The translations under genes were made by a program, and so were the position numbers. 63,241 nucleotides of DNA from the NCBI GenBank assembly GCA_018715805.1, contig DVKX01000080.1, positions 1 through 63,241 of the forward strand, given 5' to 3'. How positions within the stretch are numbered: position 1 is the stretch's first letter; each line of letters opens with the position of its first letter. This document shows positions 43,837 through 53,447 of the stretch, in pieces. The DNA is from Candidatus Faecousia intestinigallinarum (GTDB lineage: Bacteria; Bacillota; Clostridia; Oscillospirales; Oscillospiraceae). The notes under the pieces are model-generated. The model saw only the letters and a program-made list of their open reading frames with translations, did no database searches and was not told the origin of the DNA.

Positions 43837-44109
43837 TCAATACTTCCCAGGAATGGACGAGTCGCATACACAGTGCTGTTCCGTATAGGAGTAGTTATCA
43901 ATTTTTAGAAATTTTACAGCATAGTTGTGGCGCAGCTTTACGATGTAGGGACTGCTGCTTGCAGGGACACTTACAGAAATGCGGCCAGCGCTTGCGGATG
44001 CGGATGCCTAGCCCACGCGTATGCCCACAGATACAGTTGCCCAGCGGACACTTAGACTTACAGAAACACTGCCACCCGCGTTGGTGTTAATTATAGATAC
44101 TATCTCCAT
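43837..44109 (-). pseudogene. Possible decayed small ORF with in-frame TAG
   Basis: From ATG at 44109 the frame reads 33 codons, stops at TAG (44008-44010) and continues open for 56 codons to a TGA at 43837. The text is Ser/Val-rich (GGSVSVSLSVRW, then ASASASAGRISVSVP). No RBS precedes it. A second frame of the same stretch is also open and Cys-rich (CFCKSKCPLGNCICG). I can only say it may be gene debris; the 12-mer TTTCTGTAAGT occurs twice in it. Confidence 0.2.
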
Positions 44110-44157
44110 TCTGATGTAAAATACTGTATTAGTACAACACAATAGAAAACAAATAAA

Positions 44158-44191
44158 CGCATAAGTCAGAGAAAAGAACCCGACCTATGCG
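44158..44191 (-). terminator. Terminator after the 31-residue peptide ORF
   Basis: CGCATAGGTC and GACTTATGCG (44182-44191, 44158-44167 read on minus, one G-U) form a 10-bp stem with a 14-nt loop followed by TTTATTTGTTTTC. The stem overlaps the peptide stop codon. Confidence 0.7.
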
Positions 44192-44280
44192 CTGGAGGCA
44201 GATGCCTGCTGCGTCCTTGCCCATTGCGGCGGGGGCATACGCCCCAGGGGAGTCGGCCAGGTAAAGACGGTGGAAATCAT
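44185..44280 (-). CDS. Candidate 31-residue peptide gene
   Basis: An ATG at 44280 with AAAGGAGGG 6 nt upstream opens a 31-residue frame starting MISTVFTWPTPLGR and ending ASASSA. It has two Trp, four-fold Pro-rich centre (RMPPPQW) and no Cys, and its own promoter (44313-44341) and terminator (44158-44191). The full set of signals makes a real transcript likely; whether the peptide itself matters is uncertain. It is divergent from the S10 operon. It might be a leader peptide, a small secreted peptide or a spurious frame on a small RNA. Confidence 0.5.
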   Translation of the reverse strand: MISTVFTWPTPLGRMPPPQWARTQQASASSA

Positions 44281-44312
44281 GGGGCAGCCCTCCTTTCGCT
44301 TCTTGTAAAATA

Positions 44313-44341
44313 AAAATATCATAATTTTACGTTCGCGTCAA
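44313..44341 (-). promoter_or_regulatory. Promoter of the peptide gene
   Basis: Minus-strand TTGACG (44336-44341), 17 nt, TATTTT (44313-44318), about 30 nt before the RBS. Confidence 0.72.
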
Positions 44342-44394
44342 GAAGGATTCGGCGGAAAGACGGCACCGCATGGGAAAATTTTTCAAAAAAGGAC

Positions 44395-44423
44395 TTGACA
44401 AAATAAGACGCAGATGGTATCAT
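44395..44423 (+). promoter_or_regulatory. S10 operon promoter
   Basis: TTGACA (44395-44400), 17 nt, TATCAT (44418-44423). It starts the ribosomal superoperon. Confidence 0.85.
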
Positions 44424-44429
44424 AATCGG

Positions 44430-44697
44430 GCGCGTGTAGGGGATAACTGCGCGCGCAATGCGATGAAGCGGGAGATTGCGGCGAAGCCGGTAACTTCCGT
44501 GGAGTATGTCCGGTCATCGGGCGGCTGAGCAATCCTGTTTGCGCCTGCGTATATCGCTGCGCCTGGGGGGAAGTGCCGGCCTTGCGTCGGCCATTTTTCT
44601 TGGCCTGGAGTGATACGCACGGCGGCGTGAACAAAATGCTCGACCGTACCCAGCACCACGCAAACTGAGTACGATTTATCAAGGAGGAAACACAACC
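44430..44697 (+). promoter_or_regulatory. S10 operon leader with possible attenuator
   Basis: A leader of about 270 nt holds several inverted repeats (for example GCGCG/CGCGC near its start and CGTAC/GTACG near its end). A short GGCC stem at 44578-44592 is followed by TTTTTCTT, which could be an intrinsic terminator. It may be a ribosomal-protein-responsive leader, but I cannot match it to a named class. Confidence 0.4.
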
Positions 44698-45009
44698 ATG
44701 GCAAACCAGGAAATGATCCGCATCCGTCTGAAGGCTTATGATCACCAGCTGATCGACACCAGCGCGGCGAAGATCGTGGACACCGCCAAGCGCAACGGCG
44801 CCGCTGTGTCCGGCCCCATTCCCCTGCCCACCAAGAAGGAGGTCGTCACCATCCTTCGCGCCGTCCATAAGTATAAGGACAGCCGTGAGCAGTTCGAGCG
44901 CAGAACCCACAAGAGATTGATCGATATCCTCAACCCCAACCAGAAGACCGTTGAGGCTCTCATGAGCCTGGATCTTCCCGCTGGCGTGGAGATAGAGATA
45001 AAGCTGTAA
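44698..45009 (+). CDS. rpsJ: 30S ribosomal protein S10
   Basis: A 103-residue protein with the family blocks [26 protein letters not shown] and [23 protein letters not shown]. It lies in the 30S head and doubles as NusE in transcription antitermination. First gene of the ribosomal superoperon. RBS AAGGAGG 9 nt upstream. A 117-nt structured gap separates it from rplC. Confidence 0.99.
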   Translation: MANQEMIRIRLKAYDHQLIDTSAAKIVDTAKRNGAAVSGPIPLPTKKEVVTILRAVHKYKDSREQFERRTHKRLIDILNPNQKTVEALMSLDLPAGVEIEIKL

Positions 45010-45126
45010 GCCCTCGTCAGGCTTGCCGCTGCCCGCACTGTCTGGCATCGGGCGGACGGGTCATGTTGGCAAGGGAACCCAATGTCCTGCGTCAACCAAT
45101 AACCTATTATTAAAGGAGTAAACATC
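45010..45126 (+). other. Structured spacer between rpsJ and rplC
   Basis: Nested stems CTTGCC/GGCAAG (45022-45027, 45068-45073) and GCCCG/CGGGC (45031-45035, 45049-45053) fold a roughly 50-nt element in an otherwise tight operon. No ORF is seen. It could be a ribosomal protein binding or processing site. Confidence 0.45.
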
Positions 45127-45846
45127 ATGCAGAAAGCAATCATCGGCAAGAAAGTGGGCATGACCCAGATCTTCGATGAGAGCGGCAAGGTGATCCCGGT
45201 TACCGTAGTGGAAGCCGGCCCCTGCGTCGTGACTCAGAAGAAAACTGTCGAGACGGACGGCTACACCGCCGTTCAGCTGGGCTTCGGCGATGTGAAGGAG
45301 TCCAAGCTCAGCAAGCCGGAGGCTGGCCACCTGAAGAAGGCTGGCGTTGCCCCCAAGAAGCACCTGAAGGAGTTCAAGCTGGAAGGCGCTGCCGACATGA
45401 ATGTCGGCGATGAAGTGAAGGTGGATACCTTTGCCGCCGGAGACAAGATCGACGTCACCGGCATCACCAAAGGACACGGCTATCAGGGCGTTGTGAAGCG
45501 CCATGGCGCCGGACGCACCCCCATGACCCACGGCGGCGGCCCTGTGCACCGTCACGCCGGCTCTATGGGCGCATCCTCCCACCAGTCCCGGATTTTCCCG
45601 GGCAAGATCGGCGCAGGCCAGATGGGTGTGGAGCAGGTCACCATCGAGAACCTGGATGTGGTGAAGGTGGACGCGGAGCTGAATATGCTGGTTATCCGCG
45701 GCGCGATCCCCGGTCCCAAGGGCGGCCTGGTGTATATCCGCAACACTGTGAAGAACAACAAGGTCAAGTCCGGCGAGGCTGGCATCAGCAAGAACCCGCA
45801 GAAGGCTTCTGGCCGGAATCCGCAGAAAGCTTCTGCGAGAGGCTAA
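45127..45846 (+). CDS. rplC: 50S ribosomal protein L3
   Basis: A 239-residue protein, about 30 longer than the usual bacterial L3. The core is complete: [29 protein letters not shown] and [33 protein letters not shown]. The extra C-terminus contains a near-tandem duplication [17 protein letters not shown]3 nucleates 50S assembly and reaches the peptidyl transferase centre. Confidence 0.99.
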   Translation: MQKAIIGKKVGMTQIFDESGKVIPVTVVEAGPCVVTQKKTVETDGYTAVQLGFGDVKESKLSKPEAGHLKKAGVAPKKHLKEFKLEGAADMNVGDEVKVDTFAAGDKIDVTGITKGHGYQGVVKRHGAGRTPMTHGGGPVHRHAGSMGASSHQSRIFPGKIGAGQMGVEQVTIENLDVVKVDAELNMLVIRGAIPGPKGGLVYIRNTVKNNKVKSGEAGISKNPQKASGRNPQKASARG

Positions 45847-45865
45847 GGAAAGGAGATCTTAAATC

Positions 45866-46489
45866 ATGCTTAAGACGAATGTTTATGATATGTCCGGCAA
45901 GCAGGTTGGCGAGATCGAGCTGTCCGAGGCTGTGTTCGGCATTGCGCCCAACGAGTCTGTTGTCCACGATGTGGTCAAGAACCACCTGGCCAACTGCCGT
46001 CAGGGCACCCAGTCCGCGCTGACCCGCGCCGAGGTTTCCGGCGGCGGCAGAAAGCCCTGGAGACAGAAGGGCACCGGCCGCGCCCGTCAGGGCAGCACCC
46101 GCGCGCCCCAGTGGACCCACGGCGGCGTGGTATTCGCCCCGAAGCCCCGCTCCTACAGCTATGTGCTGAACAAGAAGATGCGCCGCCTGGCGCTGAAGAG
46201 CGTACTGAGCGCCAAGGCCTCCGAGCAGAACATCGTGGTCATCAACGAGATCAAGATGGACGCTCCCAAGACCGGCGACTTCGCCAAGTTCCTGAACACT
46301 GTGGGCGCCAACTGCAAGACCCTGGTGGTCACCGCCGAGCCTAACCAGAATGTGGTGCTCTCCGGACGGAACATCCCCGGCTGCCAGGTGACTTTTGCCA
46401 ACCTCATCAATGTCTATGACATCATCAACGCCACCAAGCTGGTCGTGGATCAGGCTGCCCTGGCCAAGATCGAGGAGGTATTCGCATAA
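45866..46489 (+). CDS. rplD: 50S ribosomal protein L4
   Basis: A 207-residue protein with the tunnel loop [33 protein letters not shown]4 lines the exit tunnel and in some bacteria represses the S10 operon. The final base of its stop is the first base of rplW (TAATG), so translation is coupled. Confidence 0.99.
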   Translation: MLKTNVYDMSGKQVGEIELSEAVFGIAPNESVVHDVVKNHLANCRQGTQSALTRAEVSGGGRKPWRQKGTGRARQGSTRAPQWTHGGVVFAPKPRSYSYVLNKKMRRLALKSVLSAKASEQNIVVINEIKMDAPKTGDFAKFLNTVGANCKTLVVTAEPNQNVVLSGRNIPGCQVTFANLINVYDIINATKLVVDQAALAKIEEVFA

Positions 46490-46785
46490 TGAAGAACGCT
46501 TACGATATTATTAAGCGCCCGGTGATTACCGAGCAGTCCATGGAAGGCGTCGCCGATAAGAAGTATGTCTTCATGGTGGATCTGGAGGCCGATAAGACCG
46601 AGATCAAGGCCGCTGTGGAGGAGATTTTCGGCGTGAAGGTTGCCAAGGTCAACACTGTCCGTATGCAGGGCAAGGTAAAGCGCACCGGCGCTTATCCCGC
46701 CGGCCGCCGCGCGGCCTACAAGAAGGCTGTCGTGACCCTGACGCCCGACTCCAAGACCATCGAGTTCTTCGAGGGTATGGTCTAA
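46489..46785 (+). CDS. rplW: 50S ribosomal protein L23
   Basis: A 98-residue protein: [16 protein letters not shown] and [28 protein letters not shown]. It forms part of the docking site for signal recognition particle and trigger factor at the tunnel exit. One-base overlap with rplD. Confidence 0.99.
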   Translation: MKNAYDIIKRPVITEQSMEGVADKKYVFMVDLEADKTEIKAAVEEIFGVKVAKVNTVRMQGKVKRTGAYPAGRRAAYKKAVVTLTPDSKTIEFFEGMV

Positions 46786-46814
46786 TCCACATCTCATAAA
46801 GGAGCGAAACGCAA

Positions 46815-47651
46815 ATGGCTATTAAAACATTTAAGCCTTACACCCCGGCTCGCCGGAACATGACGGTTTCCGGCTTCGACGGTGTGGACAAGAAGGCAAA
46901 ACCTGAGCGTAGCCTGGTTGAGACCCTGAAGAAGAACGCCGGTCGCAACAGCTATGGTCACATCACCGTCCGCCACCGCGGCGGCGGCAATAAGCGCAAG
47001 TACCGCATCATCGACTTCAAGCGGCAGAAGCTGGACATGCCCGCCACTGTGGAGCGTCTGGAATACGACCCCAACCGCAGCGCGTTCATTGCCCTGATCC
47101 GCTATGAGGACGGCACCCTGAGCTACATCCTGGCTCCCAACGGCCTGAAGGCCGGCGACCAGGTGGTGTCCTCCCCCAGCGCCGACATTAAGCCCGGCAA
47201 CTGCCTACCCATCGCCAACATTCCTGTGGGTACTGTGATCCACAACGTGGAGCTGCAGCCCGGCTACGGCGCCCAGCTGGTTCGTTCCGCCGGCGCCGCC
47301 GCCCAGCTGATGGCCAAGGAAGGCGATATGGCGCAGATTCGTCTGCCCAGCGGCGAGGTACGGTATGTGCGTACCAACTGCACCGCCTGCATCGGTCAGG
47401 TGGGCAACCTGGATCATGAGAACGTCCACATCGGCAAGGCCGGCCGTACCCGTCATATGGGTATCCGTCCCACCGTTCGCGGCTCTGTCATGAACCCCAA
47501 CGATCACCCCCACGGCGGCGGCGAAGGCCGCGCTCCTGTCGGCCGTCCCGGCCCTGTGACTCCCTGGGGTAAGCCCGCTCTGGGCTATAAGACCCGCAAG
47601 ACGAAGAACCGTACCGATAAGTTCATCGTCAAGCGCAGAAACAGCAAGTAA
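46815..47651 (+). CDS. rplB: 50S ribosomal protein L2
   Basis: A 278-residue protein essential for subunit joining and peptidyl transfer. Signature blocks are [20 protein letters not shown] and, near the C-terminus, [22 protein letters not shown] with the conserved His. Normal length. Confidence 0.99.
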   Translation: MAIKTFKPYTPARRNMTVSGFDGVDKKAKPERSLVETLKKNAGRNSYGHITVRHRGGGNKRKYRIIDFKRQKLDMPATVERLEYDPNRSAFIALIRYEDGTLSYILAPNGLKAGDQVVSSPSADIKPGNCLPIANIPVGTVIHNVELQPGYGAQLVRSAGAAAQLMAKEGDMAQIRLPSGEVRYVRTNCTACIGQVGNLDHENVHIGKAGRTRHMGIRPTVRGSVMNPNDHPHGGGEGRAPVGRPGPVTPWGKPALGYKTRKTKNRTDKFIVKRRNSK

Positions 47652-47663
47652 GGAGGAAATGAA

Positions 47664-47942
47664 ATGAGCAGAAGTATCAAAAAGGGCCCTTTCGTAGCTC
47701 CCGAGCTGTATAAGCGCGTGGAGGAGCTGAATAAGGCCGGTGAGAAGAAGGTTCTGAAGACCTGGTCCAGAGCCTCCACCATTTTCCCCTCCTTCGTCGG
47801 CCACACCATTGCCGTACACGACGGCCGCAAGCACGTCCCTGTGTATATCACCGAGGATATGGTGGGTCATAAGCTGGGCGAGTTTGTTCCTACCAGAACC
47901 TTCCGGGGTCACTCTGGCAGCAAGACCGCCAATTCCAAGTAA
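47664..47942 (+). CDS. rpsS: 30S ribosomal protein S19
   Basis: A 92-residue protein starting [17 protein letters not shown] and containing [27 protein letters not shown]. It sits in the 30S head near S13. 12-nt spacing from rplB with GGAGGAAATG. Confidence 0.99.
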   Translation: MSRSIKKGPFVAPELYKRVEELNKAGEKKVLKTWSRASTIFPSFVGHTIAVHDGRKHVPVYITEDMVGHKLGEFVPTRTFRGHSGSKTANSK

Positions 47943-47954
47943 GGAGGAACGGAA

Positions 47955-48290
47955 ATGGAAGCATTTGCACACGTGAAATATGTCCGTATGTCTCCTCGCA
48001 AGGTGAAGCTGGTCTGCGATATGATTCGCGGCCTGGACACCAAGACCGCCGCTGCGTATCTGGCGCAGACCTCCAAGGCAGCCTGCGAGCCCATGGCCAA
48101 GCTGCTCAAGAGCGCCGTGGCCAACGCGGAGCACAATCACGGCATGAACGCGGATAACCTCTATGTCTCTACGGTTGTGGCCAATCCCGGCCCCGTGCTG
48201 AAGCGCGGCCGCATCGCATCCAGAAGAGGTTTCGTTCGGATTCTTAAGAGAACCACTCACATCACCATCGGTGTGAGCGAGAAGGCTTAA
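47955..48290 (+). CDS. rplV: 50S ribosomal protein L22
   Basis: A 111-residue protein: VRMSPRKVKLVCDMIRGLDT and the C-terminal RGFVRILKRTTHITIGVSE. Its loop lines the exit tunnel. Normal length. Confidence 0.99.
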   Translation: MEAFAHVKYVRMSPRKVKLVCDMIRGLDTKTAAAYLAQTSKAACEPMAKLLKSAVANAEHNHGMNADNLYVSTVVANPGPVLKRGRIASRRGFVRILKRTTHITIGVSEKA

Positions 48291-48302
48291 CAGGAGGTTG
48301 CT

Positions 48303-49070
48303 ATGGGACAGAAAGTTAATCCCCATGGACTGCGTGTTGGCGTAATCAAGGATTGGGACTCCCGCTGGTATGCCCGTGAGGACAAGGTGGGCGACCTGAT
48401 CGTCGAAGATTACAACATCCGCAAGTATCTGAAAAACAAACTCTACGCCGCTGGCGTAGCGAAGATCGAGATCGAGCGCAGCAACGGCCGCGTGAAGATC
48501 AACATCAACTGCTCCCGTCCCGGCGTGGTGATCGGCAAGGCTGGCGCCGACATCGAGAATCTGCGCAAGGAGATGGAGGCGAAGCTGGGCGAAAAGGTGA
48601 GCCTGAACATCGTAGAGATCCGCTCTCCCGATCTGAATGCCCAGCTGGTGGCCGAGAATATCGCCCAGCAGCTGGAGAAGCGCATCTCCTTCCGCCGCGC
48701 CATGAAGAAGGCTATGCAGCAGGCTACCCGCCTTGGCGCCAAGGGCATCAAGGTTACCTGCGGCGGCCGCCTGGGCGGCGCTGAGATCGCCCGCTCCGAG
48801 AGCTATCACGAGGGCACCATCCCCCTGCAGACCATCCGCGCCGACATTGAGTACGGCTTTGCGGAGGCTGCCACCACCTACGGCCGCATCGGCGTGAAGG
48901 TGTGGATATATAAGGGCGAGGTGCTGAATACCACCCTGCGCGCCGCTGCGCCGGAACCCGCTCCCCGTGAGCGCCGGGACCGCCGGGGCGACCGCCGCAA
49001 CGGCGACCGCCGGGGCGAGCGCCGGCAGGGCGACAGACCCCATAACCGCAGAGAAGGAGGCAACCGCTAA
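48303..49070 (+). CDS. rpsC: 30S ribosomal protein S3
   Basis: A 255-residue protein with [13 protein letters not shown] at the start and a KH domain ([19 protein letters not shown]). The last about 35 residues are an Arg/Asp/Gly-rich tail of repeated GDRR-type units, longer than in most bacteria. S3 guards the mRNA entry channel. The last base of the stop is the first base of rplP. Confidence 0.99.
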   Translation: MGQKVNPHGLRVGVIKDWDSRWYAREDKVGDLIVEDYNIRKYLKNKLYAAGVAKIEIERSNGRVKININCSRPGVVIGKAGADIENLRKEMEAKLGEKVSLNIVEIRSPDLNAQLVAENIAQQLEKRISFRRAMKKAMQQATRLGAKGIKVTCGGRLGGAEIARSESYHEGTIPLQTIRADIEYGFAEAATTYGRIGVKVWIYKGEVLNTTLRAAAPEPAPRERRDRRGDRRNGDRRGERRQGDRPHNRREGGNR

Positions 49071-49498
49071 TGCTGATGCCCAAAAGAGTGAAGTACCGCA
49101 AGGTTCAGCGCGGCCGTATGACCGGCGCTGCCTCCCGCGGCAACAAGGTTTCCTACGGTGATTTCGGCATCCAGGCGCTGGAGCCCGGCTGGATCACCGG
49201 CAACCAAATCGAGGCCGCCCGTATTGCCATGACCCGCTATACCAAGCGCGGCGGCAAGGTGTGGATCAAGATTTTCCCCGACAAGCCTTACTCCAAGAAG
49301 GGCCTGGGCACCCGTATGGGTTCCGGTAAGGGCGCTCCCGAAGGCTGGGTCGCGGTTGTGAAGAATCAGAAGGTGATGTTCGAGATCGGCGGCGTCAGCG
49401 AGGAAGTGGCGCGCGAGGCTCTGCGCCTGGCGCAGCACAAGCTGCCCATCAAGACCCGCATCATCACCAAGGAAGTTTCTGAGAACGGTGGTGAATAA
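49070..49498 (+). CDS. rplP: 50S ribosomal protein L16
   Basis: A 142-residue protein starting [19 protein letters not shown], with [30 protein letters not shown]. It contacts A-site tRNA. Overlaps both rpsC and rpmC by one base. Confidence 0.99.
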   Translation: MLMPKRVKYRKVQRGRMTGAASRGNKVSYGDFGIQALEPGWITGNQIEAARIAMTRYTKRGGKVWIKIFPDKPYSKKGLGTRMGSGKGAPEGWVAVVKNQKVMFEIGGVSEEVAREALRLAQHKLPIKTRIITKEVSENGGE

Positions 49499-49704
49499 TG
49501 ATGAAGGCAAAAGAGTTGAAAGAGATCCGTGGCCTGTCCGTTGCCGACCTGGAAAACAAGCTCCAGGGTCTGAAGAAGGACCTGTTCATGCTGCGTATGC
49601 AGCACGCCACCAACCAGCTTGACAATCCCATGCAGATCGTGGCGGTCAAGAAGGATATTGCCCGCATCAAGACCATTATTCGTGAGAAAGAGACCAATGT
49701 CTGA
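49498..49704 (+). CDS. rpmC: 50S ribosomal protein L29
   Basis: A 68-residue helical protein: [42 protein letters not shown]. Two consecutive ATG codons are possible starts; the first overlaps the rplP stop. It lies beside L23 at the tunnel exit. Confidence 0.98.
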   Translation: MMKAKELKEIRGLSVADLENKLQGLKKDLFMLRMQHATNQLDNPMQIVAVKKDIARIKTIIREKETNV

Positions 49705-49718
49705 GGAGGTAAGCGAAC

Positions 49719-49982
49719 ATGACTGAAAATACCAGAGCTTTCCGTAAAACCAGAATTGGTCAGGTCGTCTCCGATAAGATGGACAAGACCATTGTGGTTG
49801 CGATCGAGGATAGCGTGCAGCATCCTCTCTACAAGAAGACCATGAAGCGGACTTATAAGCTGAAGGCGCACGACGAGAACAACGAGTGCGGCATCGGCGA
49901 CACCGTGGAGGTCATGGAGACCCGTCCCTTGTCCAAGGATAAGAGATGGCGCCTCGTAAGAATTATCGAAAAGGCGAAGTAA
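49719..49982 (+). CDS. rpsQ: 30S ribosomal protein S17
   Basis: An 87-residue OB-fold protein: [22 protein letters not shown] and [19 protein letters not shown]. It binds 16S rRNA helix 11. RBS GAGGAGG. Confidence 0.99.
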   Translation: MTENTRAFRKTRIGQVVSDKMDKTIVVAIEDSVQHPLYKKTMKRTYKLKAHDENNECGIGDTVEVMETRPLSKDKRWRLVRIIEKAK

Positions 49983-49997
49983 GGAGGTCGGACAACT

Positions 49998-50366
49998 ATG
50001 ATTCAACCGGAAAGCTACCTGAAGGTTGCCGACAACACCGGCGCAAAAGAGATCCACTGCATCCGGGTTCTGGGCGGCTCCAAGCGGAAGACCGGCAACA
50101 TCGGCGATGTGATCGTTGCCTCCGTGCGGAAGGCTGCTCCCGGCGGCACTGTAAAGAAGGGTGAAGTTGTCAAGGCTGTCATCGTCCGCACCAAGCGGGG
50201 CGTCCGTCGTGAGGACGGCACCTATGTCCGCTTTGACGAGAACGCCGCCGTGATTATCAAGGAGGACAAGAACCCCCGCGGTACCCGTATCTTTGGACCG
50301 GTCGCAAGAGAGCTGCGTGAGAGAGACTATATGAAGATCCTCTCCCTGGCACCCGAAGTCATCTAA
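49998..50366 (+). CDS. rplN: 50S ribosomal protein L14
   Basis: A 122-residue protein: [28 protein letters not shown] and the C-terminal [23 protein letters not shown]. It forms part of the intersubunit bridge with 16S rRNA. Normal length. Confidence 0.99.
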   Translation: MIQPESYLKVADNTGAKEIHCIRVLGGSKRKTGNIGDVIVASVRKAAPGGTVKKGEVVKAVIVRTKRGVRREDGTYVRFDENAAVIIKEDKNPRGTRIFGPVARELRERDYMKILSLAPEVI

Positions 50367-50381
50367 GGGGGAACCGAAGGT

Positions 50382-50687
50382 ATGAACATTAAGAAGAATG
50401 ATACCGTGATCGTCCTGTCCGGCAAGGATAAGGGCGTGAAGGGCAAGGTGCTGGTTGCCATGCCCAGCGAAGAGAAGGTCATCGTTGAGAAGGTCAACGT
50501 GGCCACCTGCCACACCAAGCCCCGCCGTCAGGGCGAGCAGGGCGGCATCATCAAGCGTGAGACGCCCATCCGCGCCTGCAAGGTTGCCCTCTACTGCCCC
50601 AAGTGCGAGAAGGGCGTGCGCGTGGGCTACAAGATGGCGGACGGCAAGAAAGTCCGCGTGTGCCGCAAGTGCGGCGCCGAAATCTAA
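50382..50687 (+). CDS. rplX: 50S ribosomal protein L24
   Basis: A 101-residue KOW-domain protein (MNIKKNDTVIVLSGKDKGVKGKV). The C-terminal half carries four Cys as CPKC and CRKC, which could bind zinc, a form seen in other Clostridia. L24 is an early 50S assembly initiator. Confidence 0.99.
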   Translation: MNIKKNDTVIVLSGKDKGVKGKVLVAMPSEEKVIVEKVNVATCHTKPRRQGEQGGIIKRETPIRACKVALYCPKCEKGVRVGYKMADGKKVRVCRKCGAEI

Positions 50688-50707
50688 AGTGAGGAGGAGA
50701 AACGAGA

Positions 50708-51250
50708 ATGGCTAGCCGTTTGAAAGAAAAGTATATTGCCGAGATCGCTCCTGCTCTGAACAAGAAGTTCGGCTATAAGAGCGTGATGCAGATCCCCAAG
50801 CTGGACAAGGTAATTGTCAACGTGGGCTGCGGCGAAAGCAAGAACAATGCCAAGGAGATCGAGGCCATCTGCAAGGACATCGCCACCATCACCGGCCAGA
50901 AGCCCGTAACCTGCAAGGCGCGCAAGTCCGTGGCCAACTTTAAGGTGCGGGAAGGCGAAACTGTGGGTGTGAAGGTTACCCTGCGGGGCGACAAGATGTA
51001 CGAGTTCCTGGATCGTCTGTTCAGCGTGGCGCTGCCCCGGGTTCGCGACTTCCGCGGCATCAGCCCCAACTCCTTCGACGGCCGCGGCAACTACGCTTTC
51101 GGCCTGAAGGAACAGCTGATCTTCCCTGAGATTGAGTACGACAAGGTGGATAAGATTCGTGGTATGGACATCTGCGTCTGCACCACCGCCGCCACCGACG
51201 AGGAAGCCAAGGAGCTGCTCACCCAGCTCGGCGCTCCCTTCCACGCTTGA
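50708..51250 (+). CDS. rplE: 50S ribosomal protein L5
   Basis: A 180-residue protein that binds 5S r[23 protein letters not shown] and [31 protein letters not shown]. Normal length. RBS GAGGAGG. Confidence 0.99.
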   Translation: MASRLKEKYIAEIAPALNKKFGYKSVMQIPKLDKVIVNVGCGESKNNAKEIEAICKDIATITGQKPVTCKARKSVANFKVREGETVGVKVTLRGDKMYEFLDRLFSVALPRVRDFRGISPNSFDGRGNYAFGLKEQLIFPEIEYDKVDKIRGMDICVCTTAATDEEAKELLTQLGAPFHA

Positions 51251-51266
51251 TTGAGGAGGAACCATC

Positions 51267-51452
51267 ATGGCAAAGAAGTCTATGATCCTGAAGCAGCAGG
51301 CGGAGCCGAAGTTCTCCAGCCGCCGCTATAACCGCTGCAAGATCTGCGGCAGACCCCATGCTTACCTGCGCAACTACGGCGTGTGCCGTATCTGCTTCCG
51401 GGAGCTGGCCTACAAGGGTCAGATCCCCGGCGTGCGCAAGGCCAGCTGGTAA
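51267..51452 (+). CDS. rpsN: 30S ribosomal protein S14 type Z
   Basis: A 61-residue zinc-binding form: [25 protein letters not shown] gives the CxxC-CxxC ribbon, and the end [11 protein letters not shown] is invariant. It is followed by a 126-nt gap before rpsH, the widest in this part of the operon. Confidence 0.99.
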   Translation: MAKKSMILKQQAEPKFSSRRYNRCKICGRPHAYLRNYGVCRICFRELAYKGQIPGVRKASW

Positions 51453-51578
51453 TCTATCTTTGAAAACAGGTTCGGCGCGTCCTGGGAAGATGGGGTGGCT
51501 TTTAGCTGCCCGCATTCCCCGGATACCCCCGGATCTTCACGGGCAACACCGTAACTTCTATAAGGAGGAACTACTAAA
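51453..51578 (+). other. Non-coding spacer between rpsN and rpsH
   Basis: A 126-nt gap in an operon whose other gaps here are about 12-20 nt. It contains a direct repeat CCCCGGATA/CCCCGGATC and no ORF with an RBS. Its purpose is not visible. Confidence 0.4.
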
Positions 51579-51977
51579 ATGCAAATCACCGATACCGTAG
51601 CAGATATGCTCACTCGTATCCGCAACGCGAACTCCGCCAAGCATGACACTGTGGATGTCCCCGCTTCCAATCTGAAGAAGGCCATCGCCCAGATCCTGCT
51701 GGAGGAGGGCTATATCAAGGCTTACGACCTGGTGGACAATGGGAACCAGGGCGTGATCCACATTACCCTGAAGTACCAGGGCAAGAAGCAGCAGGTCATC
51801 ACCGGCCTGCGCCGGGTGTCTAAGCCCGGCCTGCGCGTTTACGCCGGCGCGGAGGAGATGCCCAGCGTCCTGAAGGGACTGGGTATTGCCATCGTCTCCA
51901 CTTCCAAGGGCGTTATGACCGACAAGAAGGCGCGCGAGCTGCATATCGGCGGCGAAGTGCTGGCCTTCGTGTGGTAA
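51579..51977 (+). CDS. rpsH: 30S ribosomal protein S8
   Basis: A 132-residue protein: [36 protein letters not shown] and [20 protein letters not shown]. In E. coli S8 represses the spc operon; whether that holds here is unknown. Confidence 0.99.
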   Translation: MQITDTVADMLTRIRNANSAKHDTVDVPASNLKKAIAQILLEEGYIKAYDLVDNGNQGVIHITLKYQGKKQQVITGLRRVSKPGLRVYAGAEEMPSVLKGLGIAIVSTSKGVMTDKKARELHIGGEVLAFVW

Positions 51978-51990
51978 GGAGGAGAGCGGT

Positions 51991-52536
51991 ATGTCTAGAA
52001 TTGGTAAGAAGCCGGTAACAATCCCGGCAAACTGCACGGTCACCATTGCCGAGGGCAATGTGGTCACCGTGAAGGGACCCAAGGGCGAGCTGACCCAGGC
52101 CTTCCATCCGGATATGATTCTGAATGTGGAGGGCAATGTGCTCACCGTTGGCCGTCCCGATGAGGAGCACCTGCACAAGAGCCTGCACGGCTTGACCCGC
52201 ACTCTGCTGAACAACATGGTAGAGGGCGTGGAGAAGGGCTTCAGCAAGGAGCTGGAGGTCAACGGCACTGGCTACCGCGCGGAGAAGAAGGGCAATCAGC
52301 TGGTGATGCGTCTGGGTTACTCCCACGAGGTTATCGTGGACGAGATCCCCGGTATTCACATCGACGTGCCCGCCCCCAACAAGATCGTTATCAGCGGCAT
52401 CGACAAGCAGGTTGTCGGCCAGTTTGCCGCCGAGGTGCGCGGCAAGCGTCCCCCCGAGCCTTACAAGGGCAAGGGCATCAAGTATACCACTGAGGTTATC
52501 CGCCGGAAGGCTGGTAAGACCGGTGGCAAGAAGTAA
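51991..52536 (+). CDS. rplF: 50S ribosomal protein L6
   Basis: A 181-residue protein starting [15 protein letters not shown], with the C-terminal signature [23 protein letters not shown]. It lies near the factor-binding region of 50S. Confidence 0.99.
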   Translation: MSRIGKKPVTIPANCTVTIAEGNVVTVKGPKGELTQAFHPDMILNVEGNVLTVGRPDEEHLHKSLHGLTRTLLNNMVEGVEKGFSKELEVNGTGYRAEKKGNQLVMRLGYSHEVIVDEIPGIHIDVPAPNKIVISGIDKQVVGQFAAEVRGKRPPEPYKGKGIKYTTEVIRRKAGKTGGKK

Positions 52537-52551
52537 TGGAGGTGTGCCGAA

Positions 52552-52911
52552 ATGGTTAGCAGAATCAATAAGAATGCAATGCGCCTGAAGCGGCATGTCC
52601 GCGTTCGTGGCAAGATCTCCGGTACTCCCGAGTGTCCCCGTCTGAACGTGTTCCGCAGCAATGCGAACATCTACGCCCAGATCATCGACGATGTGAACGG
52701 CGTGACGCTGGTTTCCGCCAACACCCTGGAGAAGAGCTTTGAGGGTGCTGCCGCCAACTGCGACGCCGCCAAGAAGGTGGGTCTGGTGCTGGCGGAGCGC
52801 GCCAAGGCCAAGGGCATTGAGCAGGTCGTGTTCGACCGCGGCGGCTATGTGTACCATGGCCGTGTAGCTGCACTGGCCGAGGGCGCCCGCGAGGGCGGAC
52901 TCAACTTCTAA
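52552..52911 (+). CDS. rplR: 50S ribosomal protein L18
   Basis: A 119-residue 5S rRNA-binding protein: [36 protein letters not shown] and [34 protein letters not shown] 9 nt upstream. Confidence 0.99.
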   Translation: MVSRINKNAMRLKRHVRVRGKISGTPECPRLNVFRSNANIYAQIIDDVNGVTLVSANTLEKSFEGAAANCDAAKKVGLVLAERAKAKGIEQVVFDRGGYVYHGRVAALAEGAREGGLNF

Positions 52912-52926
52912 GGAGGAGGAAAAGAA

Positions 52927-53433
52927 ATGGCTTATAATCGTGCGAACAACGAGCCTTCCGAATTCATTGAGAAGGTAGTCTACCTGAACCGCGTCAGCAA
53001 GACCGTCAAGGGCGGCCGCGTCATGAAGTTTTCCGCCCTGGTAGTGGTGGGCGACGGCAAGGGCACCGTGGGCTACGGCCTGGGCAAGGCTGCCGAGGTG
53101 TCCGAGGCGATCCTGAAGGGCATCGCCGAGGCCAAGAAGAACATGGTCAAGATTTCCCTGGCCGGTTCCACCATCCCCCACGATGTGCTGGGTATCTTCG
53201 GTGCCGGTTCCGTGCTGCTGAAGCCCGCCCCCGAGGGCACCGGCGTGATCGCCGGCGGCGCTGTGCGTGCGGTGATGGAGGCTGTGGGTATCAAGAATAT
53301 CTGCGCTAAGTGCCTGCGCTCCAACAACCCCCAGAACGTGGTCAAGGCCACCATGCAGGGTCTGCAGTCCCTGCGCTCTCCCGAGCAGGTGGCTGCCATC
53401 CGGGGCAAGAGCGTGGAAGAAATTGTTGGTTAA
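52927..53433 (+). CDS. rpsE: 30S ribosomal protein S5
   Basis: A 168-residue protein of the decoding fidelity region: [29 protein letters not shown] and [28 protein letters not shown]. Confidence 0.99.
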   Translation: MAYNRANNEPSEFIEKVVYLNRVSKTVKGGRVMKFSALVVVGDGKGTVGYGLGKAAEVSEAILKGIAEAKKNMVKISLAGSTIPHDVLGIFGAGSVLLKPAPEGTGVIAGGAVRAVMEAVGIKNICAKCLRSNNPQNVVKATMQGLQSLRSPEQVAAIRGKSVEEIVG

Positions 53434-53447
53434 GGAGGGCAATTAAC

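Noticed and set aside
47205-49043. 612-codon open frame antisense to rplB-rpsC
   Set aside because: Shadow of ribosomal protein genes on the other strand.
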